Assembly (NCBI RefSeq): GCF_023023025.1 | Contig: NZ_CP095481.1 | Span: forward strand, 7,515,001 to 7,579,000 | Source: Amycolatopsis sp. WQ 127309 | GTDB lineage: Bacteria > Actinomycetota > Actinomycetes > Mycobacteriales > Pseudonocardiaceae | Direction of reading: 5' to 3' | DNA: 64,000 bases | In this document: piece after piece, positions 8,393-18,028 of the stretch | Layout of the letters: every line of letters begins with the position of its first letter | How positions within the stretch are numbered: the first letter of the stretch is position 1 | Translations under genes and position numbers: made by a program | Notes under the pieces: model-generated | The model's database searches: none | What the model was told of the DNA's origin: nothing | What the model saw: only the letters and a program-made list of their open reading frames with translations

Positions 8393-8739
8393 ATCCCGAA
8401 CCCGACGCCGCCCGGATCGCGGCCGCGGTGCGGATCGCGCCCGGCGTGACCGGGCTGCACGGCGGCCGGTTCGGCGAGATCGCCACGCTCGACCCGCCGC
8501 GGCGGATCGCGGGGGTGCGCGTCCGCGACGAAGACGTCACGATCGCGGTCACCACTCGGTACCCGCTGGTGGCCGCGGACGTCGCCGCGGCCGTGCGCAC
8601 CGCCGCCGCCGTCGCGGGGCGGCCGGTGCACGTCGTGATCGCGGACCTGGCCGAACCGGCCGGCGCCGCACCGGAGATCCCCGCACCGGAGATCCCCGGA
8701 CAAGTGGTTGCCGCACAAGAGAAGGAGAGGGTCTCGTGA
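8389..8739 (+). CDS. Short Asp23-like protein
   Basis: The GTG start overlaps the preceding stop (GTGA), indicating translational coupling. The 116 residues run from NPEPDAARIAAAVRIAPGV through RIAGVRVRDEDVTIAVTTRY to VRTAAAVAGRPVHVVIADL, which follows the strand-helix order of an Asp23 domain in compact form, ending with a Pro/Glu repeat (APEIPAPEIPG). It has no membrane segment. Likely a partner subunit of the Asp23 proteins on either side; its separate role is unknown. Confidence 0.7.
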   Translation: MNPEPDAARIAAAVRIAPGVTGLHGGRFGEIATLDPPRRIAGVRVRDEDVTIAVTTRYPLVAADVAAAVRTAAAVAGRPVHVVIADLAEPAGAAPEIPAPEIPGQVVAAQEKERVS

Positions 8740-8912
8740 AGTCCACGCAGCTGGGTCTGCTCACCGGCCTCGTCCTGGGGCTGGCCGTCGCGTTCGGCGG
8801 CTTCGGCGCGTTCGCCGCGGTCGCCGTGCTGGGGGCGATCGGCTTCCTGGTCGGGCGCTACCTCGACGGCAAGCTCGACCTGTCGCAGCTCTCCGGCCGC
8901 GATCGGGGCTGA
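8736..8912 (+). CDS. Small integral membrane protein of the Asp23 operon (DUF2273-like)
   Basis: A 58-residue protein with a GTG start overlapping the previous stop and preceded by GAAGGAGAGG. After KSTQLG comes one long or two short hydrophobic segments (LLTGLVLGLAVAFGGFGAFA and AVLGAIGFLVGRYLDG) and a polar tail (KLDLSQLSGRDRG). Firmicute Asp23 operons carry a similar-sized DUF2273 membrane protein, and the GRYLDGKLDL end fits that family. It probably helps place the Asp23 complex at the membrane. It is easily missed because it is so short. Confidence 0.75.
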   Translation: MKSTQLGLLTGLVLGLAVAFGGFGAFAAVAVLGAIGFLVGRYLDGKLDLSQLSGRDRG

Positions 8913-8914
8913 GC

Positions 8915-9295
8915 GTGACCACCACCCTGACCGCGCCGGTCGCCGAGCGCGGCGTGCTGACCATCTCGGCGCAGGCGGTCGAACGGCTGGCCGCTTGCGC
9001 CGTGCTCGAGGTCGACGACGTCGGCGGCGCGGCCGGCCGGGTCCTCGGCGTCAGCCTGAGCGGCGAGGACCTCGACCACTCCGCGAAGGTGAGCGCCCAC
9101 GTCGGCGACGGGACCGTGACGCTCGACGTCCGGATCTCGATCGTCTACCCCGCCTCGGTCGCGCGCACCACCGAACGGGCGCGCGAACACCTCGTGGAGC
9201 GGGTGGAGGCGCTGACCGGGCTCACGGTCACGCGCGTCGACCTCGTGGTCACCGCCCTGCACACCACCGCGGGCCAAGTACGGAGGGTCGAATGA
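8915..9295 (+). CDS. Second Asp23/Gls24 family protein
   Basis: A 126-residue product starting at a GTG two bases after the previous stop. It has a core Asp23 domain: RGVLTISAQAVERLAACAVL, the VSAHVGDGTVTLDVRISIVY strand region, and EHLVERVEALTGLTVTRVDL at the C-terminal helix and strand. It lacks the long polar leader of the first Asp23 protein of the operon, so the two paralogues may form mixed assemblies. The stop overlaps the next start (AATGA), consistent with coupled translation. Confidence 0.85.
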   Translation: MTTTLTAPVAERGVLTISAQAVERLAACAVLEVDDVGGAAGRVLGVSLSGEDLDHSAKVSAHVGDGTVTLDVRISIVYPASVARTTERAREHLVERVEALTGLTVTRVDLVVTALHTTAGQVRRVE

Positions 9296-9819
9296 AACGC
9301 CGTCCCCGCCGGAGCGTCCCGGCCGTCCTGACCGCGGTGGTGGTGCTGGCCGCGTGCGTGCTCGTCGCCGTCGTGGCGGTCCAGCTGATCCTCGGCGAAC
9401 GTCCGTGGATCAGCCCCGATTCGGTCGCGTCCCGGCTGCACGACCTGCGGTGGACGGACGTGCTGCCGGCCGTGGCCGGCGGCGTCGTCGCGCTGCTCGG
9501 GCTGGTCCTGGTGCTCGGCGCGATCCTGCCGGGGACCATGACCGTGCTGCCGCTGGGCGGATCGTTCGACGCGGGCGCCGCTCGCGGCGGCTACCGCTCG
9601 ACGCTGCGCGCCGCCGCCGCGGGCGTCGACGGCGTGTCCGGTGCCGCGGTCAAGCTCGGCACCCGGCGCGTGAAGGTCCGGGTCGAGACGGCCCGGACCC
9701 GGACCGACGGCCTCGCCGACGCCGTCCGCGAGGCGGTCGGCCACCGGCTCGACCAGGTCGGCCCGGCCACCCGGCCGGCCGTCTCGGTGCGGGTCCGCGC
9801 TCCCCGGAGGAAGTCATGA
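9292..9819 (+). CDS. DUF6286 domain membrane protein of the Asp23 operon
   Basis: 175 residues with two membrane helices (about 10-32 and 57-80) joined by a loop that includes a conserved-looking GERPWISPD. A basic C-terminal cytoplasmic domain follows (VSGAAVKLGTRRVKVRVETA). This is the layout of DUF6286 proteins, found in actinobacterial Asp23 clusters. The C-terminal domain has the same strand-helix order as AmaP tails, so it may be a second anchor. Start and stop codons overlap both neighbours. Confidence 0.8.
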   Translation: MKRRPRRSVPAVLTAVVVLAACVLVAVVAVQLILGERPWISPDSVASRLHDLRWTDVLPAVAGGVVALLGLVLVLGAILPGTMTVLPLGGSFDAGAARGGYRSTLRAAAAGVDGVSGAAVKLGTRRVKVRVETARTRTDGLADAVREAVGHRLDQVGPATRPAVSVRVRAPRRKS

Positions 9820-10388
9820 CGAACCTGAACCGTCCCGCCCGGCTCAACCGCGTCCTGCTCGGCCTGGTCGGGCTGGTGCTGCTGGCCGCGGGCGGGTTCG
9901 CGGTCGCGACGCACTTCCGCCGGCTGACCGTCGTCGACCCGGGGTCGCCGCTGGTCCCGGGCACGGCGTCGCCGCCGACGTGGGTGCTCTACGTCGCCGC
10001 CGCGGTGGCCGTGGTGCTCGGGCTGCTGGTGCTGCGCTGGCTGCTCGCCCAGCTGGCGCGCCGCCCGCGGACGCAGACGTGGCGCTTCGAAGAAGACCCG
10101 GACCGCGGCCGGACCGAACTGGCCGCCGACGCCGCGGTGGCGCCGTTCACCGAGGAGCTGCGGACGTATCCCGGCGTGCACCAGGCGCGGGCCACGCTGG
10201 CGGGGACCCGCGAGGACCCGACGCTGGCGCTGGTCGTCTCGGTGGAGCAGGACGGCGACCCCACGGAGATCCGCGAACGCCTGGAGACCGAGGGCCTGCC
10301 CCGGCTCCGGCAGGCGCTCGACCTCGACGCGGTCCCGGTCGCGATCGAGTTTCGCTTCACCACCTCCGCCGGCCCTCGCATCCGCTGA
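9816..10388 (+). CDS. AmaP-like alkaline shock response membrane anchor
   Basis: 190 residues: two transmembrane helices (about 12-32 and 55-82), then a soluble domain starting RRPRTQTWRFEEDPDRGRTE and rich in short strands (ARATLAGTREDPTLALVVSV). AmaP-type proteins tether Asp23 to the membrane. It is the last gene of the six-gene operon, starting within the stop region of the DUF6286 gene after GGAGG. The next gene begins 84 bp later in the same direction, but its product is unrelated. Confidence 0.8.
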   Translation: MTNLNRPARLNRVLLGLVGLVLLAAGGFAVATHFRRLTVVDPGSPLVPGTASPPTWVLYVAAAVAVVLGLLVLRWLLAQLARRPRTQTWRFEEDPDRGRTELAADAAVAPFTEELRTYPGVHQARATLAGTREDPTLALVVSVEQDGDPTEIRERLETEGLPRLRQALDLDAVPVAIEFRFTTSAGPRIR

Positions 10389-10471
10389 AGCGGCTTCCCA
10401 GGTCGTAAAGTTCCGTATCTGCGGCCGTATCGTGGCTGTACGCCGCGGCCACGGTGACTTAGCGTGGAGGG

Positions 10472-12263
<1,792 letters not shown>

Positions 12264-12410
12264 TTACGGCGCAACGGCTGCAGGCGCGGCGCCACGGTGA
12301 GCCGCGAAACATCGGGGAGACTAGCAGAAGTTACTGAATCGATCCTGAACTTTTCGTGAGCATGCGCCGCCGGGACGGGCGGCACTGCGAAGGCCGGTAG
12401 CATCCGGGAA

Positions 12411-13142
12411 ATGGCGTCCCCTCGAACACCAGACGTGACCCGGACCGGGCCGCGGCGGCGGGACGCGCAGGAGAACCTCGCGCGGATCCTGGCCACCGCG
12501 GCCGACCTGTTCGCGGAACGAGGGCTCACCGTCACGCTCGCCGACGTCGCCAAGGCGGCCGGCGTGGGCGTCGGGACCGTCTACCGGACCTTCGCGACGA
12601 AGGACGACCTGATCCACGAGGTCTACGAGCCCCGGTTCGCGGTGGCGGAACAGCAAGCGCTCGACGCGAGCACGGACGCCGACCCGTGGCACGGGATCGC
12701 CGGGTTCCTCGAAACCTGCGTCACGACGCTGGCGCCCGACCGCGGCTTCCGCGAACTCCTGAACGGGTCCTGCAGCGAAACGCTCGGCTGGTCGCGCCCG
12801 CGCACGCCGCACCGGCTGGCGAAACTCGTCGAGGACAGCCACAACCGAACCGGGGCGCACCTCGAACGGCTCGTCCGGCGCGCCCGCGAGGCCGGGCTCG
12901 TGCGGGACGACCTCGTCGCGGGTGACCTGCTGCTGCTGTCGATGGCCGTGCAGACGTCGGTCGACTTCGGCGGCCCGCGCCACCCGCGGCTGTACCGGCG
13001 GGTGATCGGGCTCGTGCTGGACAGCCTGCAGCCCGCCCGCGAGGCGCCGACGCCGTTGCCGGAGCCGGGGCTGACCAACCGGCAGATCGCGGCACTGGAA
13101 CGGCAGCGGCGCCGGCGGATCGCGCCGCCCGAGGCGACGTAG
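12411..13142 (+). CDS. TetR family regulator with C-terminal extension
   Basis: A 243-residue TetR protein. The helix-turn-helix (LARILATAADLFAERGLTVT, LADVAKAAGVGVGTVYRTFA) lies at residues 20-70. The ligand-binding part ends near residue 205 and is followed by a basic tail (NRQIAALERQRRRRIAPPEA) that is longer than usual and may touch DNA. The convergent CocE hydrolase ends 5 bp away, and enolase is divergent, so the target is not obvious; autoregulation is likely. Confidence 0.9.
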   Translation: MASPRTPDVTRTGPRRRDAQENLARILATAADLFAERGLTVTLADVAKAAGVGVGTVYRTFATKDDLIHEVYEPRFAVAEQQALDASTDADPWHGIAGFLETCVTTLAPDRGFRELLNGSCSETLGWSRPRTPHRLAKLVEDSHNRTGAHLERLVRRAREAGLVRDDLVAGDLLLLSMAVQTSVDFGGPRHPRLYRRVIGLVLDSLQPAREAPTPLPEPGLTNRQIAALERQRRRRIAPPEAT

Positions 13143-13147
13143 TTCCC

Positions 13148-14764
13148 TTACGCGATCGGCACGGTGAGCGTCGACCGACCACAGTGGACGGTGTAGCGCG
13201 TGGCCGTGAACGCCGTCGCCGTCGCGATCGGTTCCCCGGTGCCGGGGTTGCGCGCGTAGCGGGGGTGGGCGCCGCCGCTGACCTGCAGCCGCAGCCGGTG
13301 CCCGGCGGCGAACCGGTGCGCGCAGGCGCCCAGTTCGAGCGACACCGCGCCGGTACGGCCGGGATCGAGCCGCCGGAAGACCTCGGTGACGTTGCGGGAG
13401 CGGCCGCGCGGGTCGACGTCGCAGAGCCGGACGAACACGTCCGCGTGCGGGTTGCCGGTGTCCAGCGCCAGTTCCACCCGCGGCGCCCCGATGACCTCCA
13501 GCGCCGAGCCGAGCGGTGCGGAGGTGAACGTCAGCACGTCCGGCCGGGCCTCGAGCGCGCGGTTGTCCCGCGCCCCGGCACCGGCCGACATGTGCCGGCC
13601 GCCGACGGCGGGTGTCGGATCGGCCGGGTCGTACCGGAACCCGGTGGACGCGCCTTCGGCGTCGGCGGTGTCGCCGAGCCGCCCGTCGGCCCGCGGGTGC
13701 AGCACGCGGTCGGTGGTCGCGGGCGGCCACGACGGCAGCGTCCGCCATTCGCCCGCGCCGGTGACGTGCACGCGGACCGGCTCCGGGCGCACGGGACCGC
13801 CGTCGAGGTGCTGCTCGAACCAGGCCAGGGCCTCCCGGTCGATCACGCGCGCGGCGGCGGCGAGGGTGTCCAGGTGCTTCCACGGCCCGATCGTGAGCGC
13901 GACCTCGACGTCCCTTGTGGACAAAGCCCGGTACTGCTCGAGGGTCTGGTCGAGGAAGACGTCGTGCCAGCCGCCGACGAGCAGGACCGGGGCCTCGACT
14001 TCGGCAAGGCTTTCGGTTGCGTCGTAAGCGTTCCAGAACGGATCGGCCGGATCCGCGTGGGACAGCCACCCGGCGAACCACGGCGCGGCGCCGTCGAGCG
14101 CGGTCTCCGTGGCCGCGCCGAGGGGCGTCTCGTGCGTGGCTTTGCGCGCCCGGCGGCCGGACGTCATCGCCCGGCGCAGCCCGCCGTCGCTCTGGGCGAG
14201 CACGGTGGCGCTCCAGCCGAGGAAGTCGGCCAGGGCGAACGCGCCGGTGCCGTACATCGCGCGGGCCATGTCGTGCGGGCCGACGACCACCACGGCGGCC
14301 TTCAGCTCGGGCGGTGGGTCGCGCAGGAGGGACCACTGGCTCCAGCCGAGGTAGGAACCGCCGAGGGTGGCCAGCCGGCCGTCGTACCAAGGCTGTTCGC
14401 GCAGCCAGGCGACGGTGTCCTGGCCGTCGGCGGCCTCCTGCGTCATCGGCCGGAGCACGCCTGACGAGCCACCGGTGCCGCGGACGCTCTGCACAAGGAC
14501 GTGGAAACCCCGCGCCGCGAGCATCCGGCCGTGCAGCAGGCTGACCGGTAATCCGCGGCCGTACGGCGACCGGATCAGCACGGTGCCGCGCGCGCCGGCC
14601 CGCGGCTCGTAGTGGTCGGTCACCAGTTCGGCGCCGTCACGAGCGGGCACCCGCAGCCCGCGCGTGATCGTGTACGCCGTGCGCGCCGGCGGCAGCGAGA
14701 ACGCCCGGGTGTGGACGGCCCCGGCCGCGCGGGCGATGAGGCCGGGGGTCGACGGTGCTGGCAT
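13148..14764 (-). CDS. CocE/NonD family hydrolase (X-Pro dipeptidyl-peptidase-like)
   Basis: 538 residues with the alpha/beta-hydrolase core of CocE and PepX-type acyl hydrolases. The nucleophile is in GGSYLGWSQW near residue 136, the Asp is in LVGGWHDVFLDQ and the His in IGPWKHLD. The C-terminal jelly-roll domain runs from about residue 350 (VLTFTSAPLGSALEVIGAPR) to the end. QSVRGTGGSSG is the family's loop before the nucleophile elbow. There is no signal peptide, so it is probably cytosolic. It hydrolyses esters or amides; the true substrate is unknown. Confidence 0.88.
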   Translation of the reverse strand: MPAPSTPGLIARAAGAVHTRAFSLPPARTAYTITRGLRVPARDGAELVTDHYEPRAGARGTVLIRSPYGRGLPVSLLHGRMLAARGFHVLVQSVRGTGGSSGVLRPMTQEAADGQDTVAWLREQPWYDGRLATLGGSYLGWSQWSLLRDPPPELKAAVVVVGPHDMARAMYGTGAFALADFLGWSATVLAQSDGGLRRAMTSGRRARKATHETPLGAATETALDGAAPWFAGWLSHADPADPFWNAYDATESLAEVEAPVLLVGGWHDVFLDQTLEQYRALSTRDVEVALTIGPWKHLDTLAAAARVIDREALAWFEQHLDGGPVRPEPVRVHVTGAGEWRTLPSWPPATTDRVLHPRADGRLGDTADAEGASTGFRYDPADPTPAVGGRHMSAGAGARDNRALEARPDVLTFTSAPLGSALEVIGAPRVELALDTGNPHADVFVRLCDVDPRGRSRNVTEVFRRLDPGRTGAVSLELGACAHRFAAGHRLRLQVSGGAHPRYARNPGTGEPIATATAFTATRYTVHCGRSTLTVPIA

Positions 14765-14830
14765 GCGTGGCTCCTCGTGCTCGGCCCCGTCAGCGTACCG
14801 GAACAGTTATTCCTGTACGGCGAGGAGTGG

Positions 14831-15409
14831 CTACCCCCGGCTGGTCAGCCCGTCCAGCACCAGGGTGATGACGCCGTCGGCCTCGGCCCGCCAGCCGGGG
14901 CGGTCGTGGGCCGCGCCGATGCCGTGCAGGGCCATCATCACGGTGCCTGCACTCACGTCGTCGCGGACGGAGCCGCCTTCCGCCGCGGCGGCCACCAGCT
15001 CGGTGACGGCCTGTTCCAGCGCCAGGCTGCCGTCGGCGAGCGCACTCGAACCGGTGGTCATGAGCGTGGCCAGGGTCCGGGCGAGGCCCTGGTGGGCGTC
15101 CATGTGGTCGACCATGCCGCGCAGGAAGGCCGCCAACGCCTCCTGCGCGGGCAGGGTGGCCCGCAACCGGCGGGCGCGGTCGCACAACGCGGCGACCTCC
15201 TCGTGGTAGACCGCCTCGGCCAGCGCCTCCCGGGTGGGGAAGTGGCGGTAGAGCGTGCCGGTGCCCACGCCGGCCAGGCGCGCGAAGTCGTCGAAGCGCA
15301 GGTCGAAGAAGCCCCCGGCGTCGAAGACTTCCCGGGCCTTGGCCAGCAGGGCGTCGCGGTTGCGCCGGGCGTCGGCGCGCAACGGCTTGTCGGAATCTCG
15401 CGTTGACAA
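14831..15409 (-). CDS. TetR family regulator
   Basis: A 192-residue TetR repressor starting at TTG, with GGGAGG about 12 nt upstream. The DNA-binding domain (LLAKAREVFDAGGFFDLRFD, DFARLAGVGTGTLYRHFPTR) is at residues 20-68. The divergent ketopantoate-reductase-like gene has a strong sigma70 promoter whose start point coincides with an inverted repeat, so this regulator likely represses it and itself. The TTG overlaps the -35 box of that promoter. Confidence 0.9.
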   Translation of the reverse strand: MSTRDSDKPLRADARRNRDALLAKAREVFDAGGFFDLRFDDFARLAGVGTGTLYRHFPTREALAEAVYHEEVAALCDRARRLRATLPAQEALAAFLRGMVDHMDAHQGLARTLATLMTTGSSALADGSLALEQAVTELVAAAAEGGSVRDDVSAGTVMMALHGIGAAHDRPGWRAEADGVITLVLDGLTSRG

Positions 15410-15455
15410 CCGGACCCGGCCTCCCTAGCTTGAGAAGTGGAGATGACCTCCATTT
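15403..15455 (+). promoter_or_regulatory. Sigma70-type promoter with overlapping operator
   Basis: TTGACA at 15403-15408 and TAGCTT at 15426-15431 are 17 bp apart. The predicted start site (about 15438) falls inside the inverted repeat AAGTGGAG / CTCCATTT (15435-15442 and 15448-15455, 7 of 8 positions paired, 5-bp spacer). A repressor on this site would block transcription start. The neighbouring TetR protein is the obvious candidate. Confidence 0.7.
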
Positions 15456-15467
15456 CCATCCTAGCTC

Positions 15468-16454
15468 ATGAGGTGTGCCTTGCGGATCCTGATGTTCGGC
15501 CGCGGCGTGATCGCCACGGTGTACGGCTGGGCCCTGGAACGGGCCGGGCACGACGTCGAGTTCTACGTCCGGCCGGGCCGCGCGGCGGCGTACGGGGGAG
15601 CGGTGGACCTCGACCTGCTCGACACGCGGCGGCGGCCGTGGGGACAGCGCGTCGTCGAGAAGTGGCCGGTGCGCTACCGCGAGGAGCTGGTGCCGGACCA
15701 CGACTTCGACCTGATCGTGCTGAGCGTGCCGCACCACCGCCTCGCGGAGGCCGCGGCGTTCCTGGCCCCGCGCGTCGGCGCGGCCACCGTGCTGGTGTTC
15801 GGCAACCTCTGGGCCGAGCCGACGGCCGCGATCGGCGCGCTCCCCCTCGACCGCGTCGCGTGGGGCTTTCCCCAAGCCGGCGGCGGTTTCGGCGCGGACG
15901 GCGTGCTCCGCGGGGCCCTGCTGCCGCATGCCGTCTTCGGCACCCTCGACCGACCGCCGACCGACCGGGAGCAGGCCGTGCGCCGGGTGTTTCGCGAGGC
16001 CGGGTTCCGGCCGCGGGAGAAGCCCGACTTCCGCGGCTGGCTGTGGGTCCACTTCGCGTTCAACGCGGGCGTGCACGCGCAGGGCCTGAGGCTGGGTTCG
16101 CTGGCCCAGCTGGCCGGGGCGACGGGCGCCTTGCGCGAAGCGCTGCTGACCGGCCGCGAGCTGCTGCCGCTCCTCGAAGCACGCGGCGTCGACCTGCGAC
16201 GCCACCGGGGCGGGGTGGTGGGGTTGCGCGCGCCCGCCTGGCTGACGGCCCCCGTGCTCGCCTGGCTGACCGCGCACTTCGCGCCGCTGCGCGTGAACTT
16301 CGAGGCGCACTCCGACCCCGGGACCGAGGAACCGCGGGAGATCTGCCGGGACACCCTGGCGGAAGCACGACGGCTGGGCGTCGCGGTACCCCGCCTGGAA
16401 GCGGCGGAACCGACCTTCGCACGCGAAGGGGAGGCCCGTCCGTCAGCGGTGTGA
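15468..16454 (+). CDS. Ketopantoate reductase (ApbA/PanE) family protein
   Basis: The N-terminal Rossmann motif is FGRGVIATVYGWALERAGHD, slightly diverged from GxGxxG. Further family features are VVLSVPHHR-like DLIVLSVPHH near residue 80 and the C-terminal helical domain with the Lys region EKPDFRGWLWVHFAFNAGVH. The product (328 residues from the ATG) is near family size. True pantothenate enzymes are a little shorter; this is likely an NADPH-dependent 2-oxoacid reductase of unknown substrate. A TTG four codons downstream (15480) has a GAGGTG ribosome site, so the real start may be there. A TetR gene is divergent. Confidence 0.8.
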   Translation: MRCALRILMFGRGVIATVYGWALERAGHDVEFYVRPGRAAAYGGAVDLDLLDTRRRPWGQRVVEKWPVRYREELVPDHDFDLIVLSVPHHRLAEAAAFLAPRVGAATVLVFGNLWAEPTAAIGALPLDRVAWGFPQAGGGFGADGVLRGALLPHAVFGTLDRPPTDREQAVRRVFREAGFRPREKPDFRGWLWVHFAFNAGVHAQGLRLGSLAQLAGATGALREALLTGRELLPLLEARGVDLRRHRGGVVGLRAPAWLTAPVLAWLTAHFAPLRVNFEAHSDPGTEEPREICRDTLAEARRLGVAVPRLEAAEPTFAREGEARPSAV

Positions 16455-16478
16455 GCCGAGGCGTGTCGGACAAAACCA

Positions 16479-16622
16479 GTGGCGCTCATCGCGGCCGGGG
16501 CGACATCCGAGGGCGGCGACGTCTCCGGCACCCTGCTGAAGGTGCCGGTTCCGTTGGTGGACAACAATTCCTGCGCCACGGCCTACAGCACGGGCGGCAA
16601 CATCAGCACGCACATCGGCTGA
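16479..16622 (+). pseudogene. Remnant of a trypsin-like (S1) serine protease
   Basis: About 48 codons remain open. They read AAGATSEGGDVSGTLLKVPV, then PLVDNNSCATAYSTG and NISTHIG before a stop. This matches the segment of bacterial trypsins that follows the catalytic Asp (GWG.TSEGG..S.TLLKV.VP). The His, Asp and Ser blocks are missing, and GWG is degraded to AAG. It therefore cannot be an active enzyme. It sits just after the reductase gene and before a bidirectional hairpin, and looks like residue from a deleted protease gene. Confidence 0.6.
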
Positions 16623-16635
16623 TCCGGCCGGAACG

Positions 16636-16674
16636 ACGACGGCGGCCCGGGGGCGAAACCCGGGCCGCCGTCGT
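16636..16674. terminator. Bidirectional terminator hairpin
   Basis: A perfect 16-bp stem (ACGACGGCGGCCCGGG with CCCGGGCCGCCGTCGT) and a 7-nt loop (GGCGAAA). It starts 2 nt after the stop of the minus-strand monooxygenase pair and also lies after the plus-strand protease remnant. Confidence 0.85.
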
Positions 16675-16676
16675 GT

Positions 16677-18017
16677 TCAGGCGTCCAGGCCGAGGTGCTC
16701 GCGCAGGGTCGTGCCGGTGTACTCGGTCCGGAACGAGCCGCGTTCCTGCAGCAGCGGCACGACCTTGTCGGCGAACTCGTCGAGCCCGCCCGGTGTGACG
16801 TGCGGGACGAGGATGAACCCGTCGCTCGCGTCCGCCTGGACCAGGTCGTCGATCGTGGCGGCGACGGTCGCGGGGGAGCCGATGAACGTCTGCCGGCCGG
16901 TGACCTCGATGATCAGCTCGCGGATGGACAGGTTCTTCGCCTCGGCGAGCTGGCGCCACTCCTTCGCGGTGGCCTGCGGGTCGCGGTACATCCGGACGCT
17001 GGCCCGGCCGCGCGCGATCGTGTTCTCCCCGAGCACCGGGTCGATGTCGGGCAGCGGGCCGTCCGGGTCGTAGCCGGACAGGTCGGCGTTCCACAGCTGC
17101 TCGAGGAACTTGATCGCGGTCTGCCCGCTGACCTGCTGCAACCGGACGACGTGGGCGCGTTCGTGGGCGTCGGCGTCGGTGTCGCCGAGGACGAACGTCG
17201 CCGCGGGCAGGATCACCAGCTGCTCCGACGTCCGGCCGTACTTCGCCAGCCGGCCCTTGACGTCGGTGTAGAACGCCTGCCCGGCCTCCAGGGTGCCGTA
17301 GCGGCTGAAGATCGCGTCCGCGGTGGCCGCGGCGAACTCGCGGCCCTCGTCGGAGTCGCCGGCCTGGATGATCACCGGGCGGCCCTGCGGGCTGCGCGGC
17401 ACCGGGAACCGGCCCTCGATGTCGAAGTGCTTGTCGTGGTGGGCAAAGGCGCCCGCGGCGGGATCCCGGAGGAAGACGCCGCTGCCGGCGTCGGCGGCGA
17501 TCTCGTCGCCGCGCCAGGAGTCGAACAGCTCCCAGGCGGTGCGCAGGAACGTCTCGGCGCGGTCGTAGCGCTGGTCCTGCGGCAGGTACCCGGCGCGCCG
17601 GAAGTTCTCGCCGGTGAAGGCGTCCCACGACGTGACGACGTTCCAGGCCGCGCGCCCGGCGGAGAGGTGGTCGAGCGAGGCGAACTGGCGGGCCACCTCG
17701 AACGGCTCGTTGAACGTCGAGTTGATGGTGCCGGCCAGGCCGAGCCGTTCGGTGACCGCGGCCAGCGCCGAGAGCACGGTGAAGGTGTCGGGGCGGCCGA
17801 CGACGTCGAGGTCGTAGATCTCGCCGTTCTGCTCGCGCAGGCGCAGGCCCTCGGCGAGGAAGAAGAAGTCGAACTTGGCGCGTTCGGCCGTCTGCGCGAG
17901 CCGGACGAACGAGCTGAACTCGATGTGGCTGCCGGCCTCGGGATCGCTCCACACGGTCGTGTTGTTCACGCCGGGGAAGTGCGCCGCGAGGTGGATCTGC
18001 TTGCGGGGCTGGGTCAT
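16677..18017 (-). CDS. NtaA/SnaA/DszA-family FMNH2-dependent monooxygenase
   Basis: 446 residues, the usual length for the NtaA/SnaA/SoxA/DszA branch of the luciferase-like fold. Typical motifs are HLAAHFPGVNNTTVWSDPEA at the N terminus, TINSTFNEPFEVARQFASLD, HLSAGRAAWNVVTSWD, and QGRPVIIQAGDSDEGREFAA. These enzymes take reduced FMN from a separate reductase and oxidise sulfur- or nitrogen-containing organics. It lies 11 bp downstream of another luciferase-like gene; GGAGG in that gap sets the ATG. No flavin reductase or sulfonate transporter is adjacent. Sulfur scavenging is a reasonable but unproven role. Confidence 0.88.
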   Translation of the reverse strand: MTQPRKQIHLAAHFPGVNNTTVWSDPEAGSHIEFSSFVRLAQTAERAKFDFFFLAEGLRLREQNGEIYDLDVVGRPDTFTVLSALAAVTERLGLAGTINSTFNEPFEVARQFASLDHLSAGRAAWNVVTSWDAFTGENFRRAGYLPQDQRYDRAETFLRTAWELFDSWRGDEIAADAGSGVFLRDPAAGAFAHHDKHFDIEGRFPVPRSPQGRPVIIQAGDSDEGREFAAATADAIFSRYGTLEAGQAFYTDVKGRLAKYGRTSEQLVILPAATFVLGDTDADAHERAHVVRLQQVSGQTAIKFLEQLWNADLSGYDPDGPLPDIDPVLGENTIARGRASVRMYRDPQATAKEWRQLAEAKNLSIRELIIEVTGRQTFIGSPATVAATIDDLVQADASDGFILVPHVTPGGLDEFADKVVPLLQERGSFRTEYTGTTLREHLGLDA

Positions 18018-18028
18018 CGCGGGCCTCC

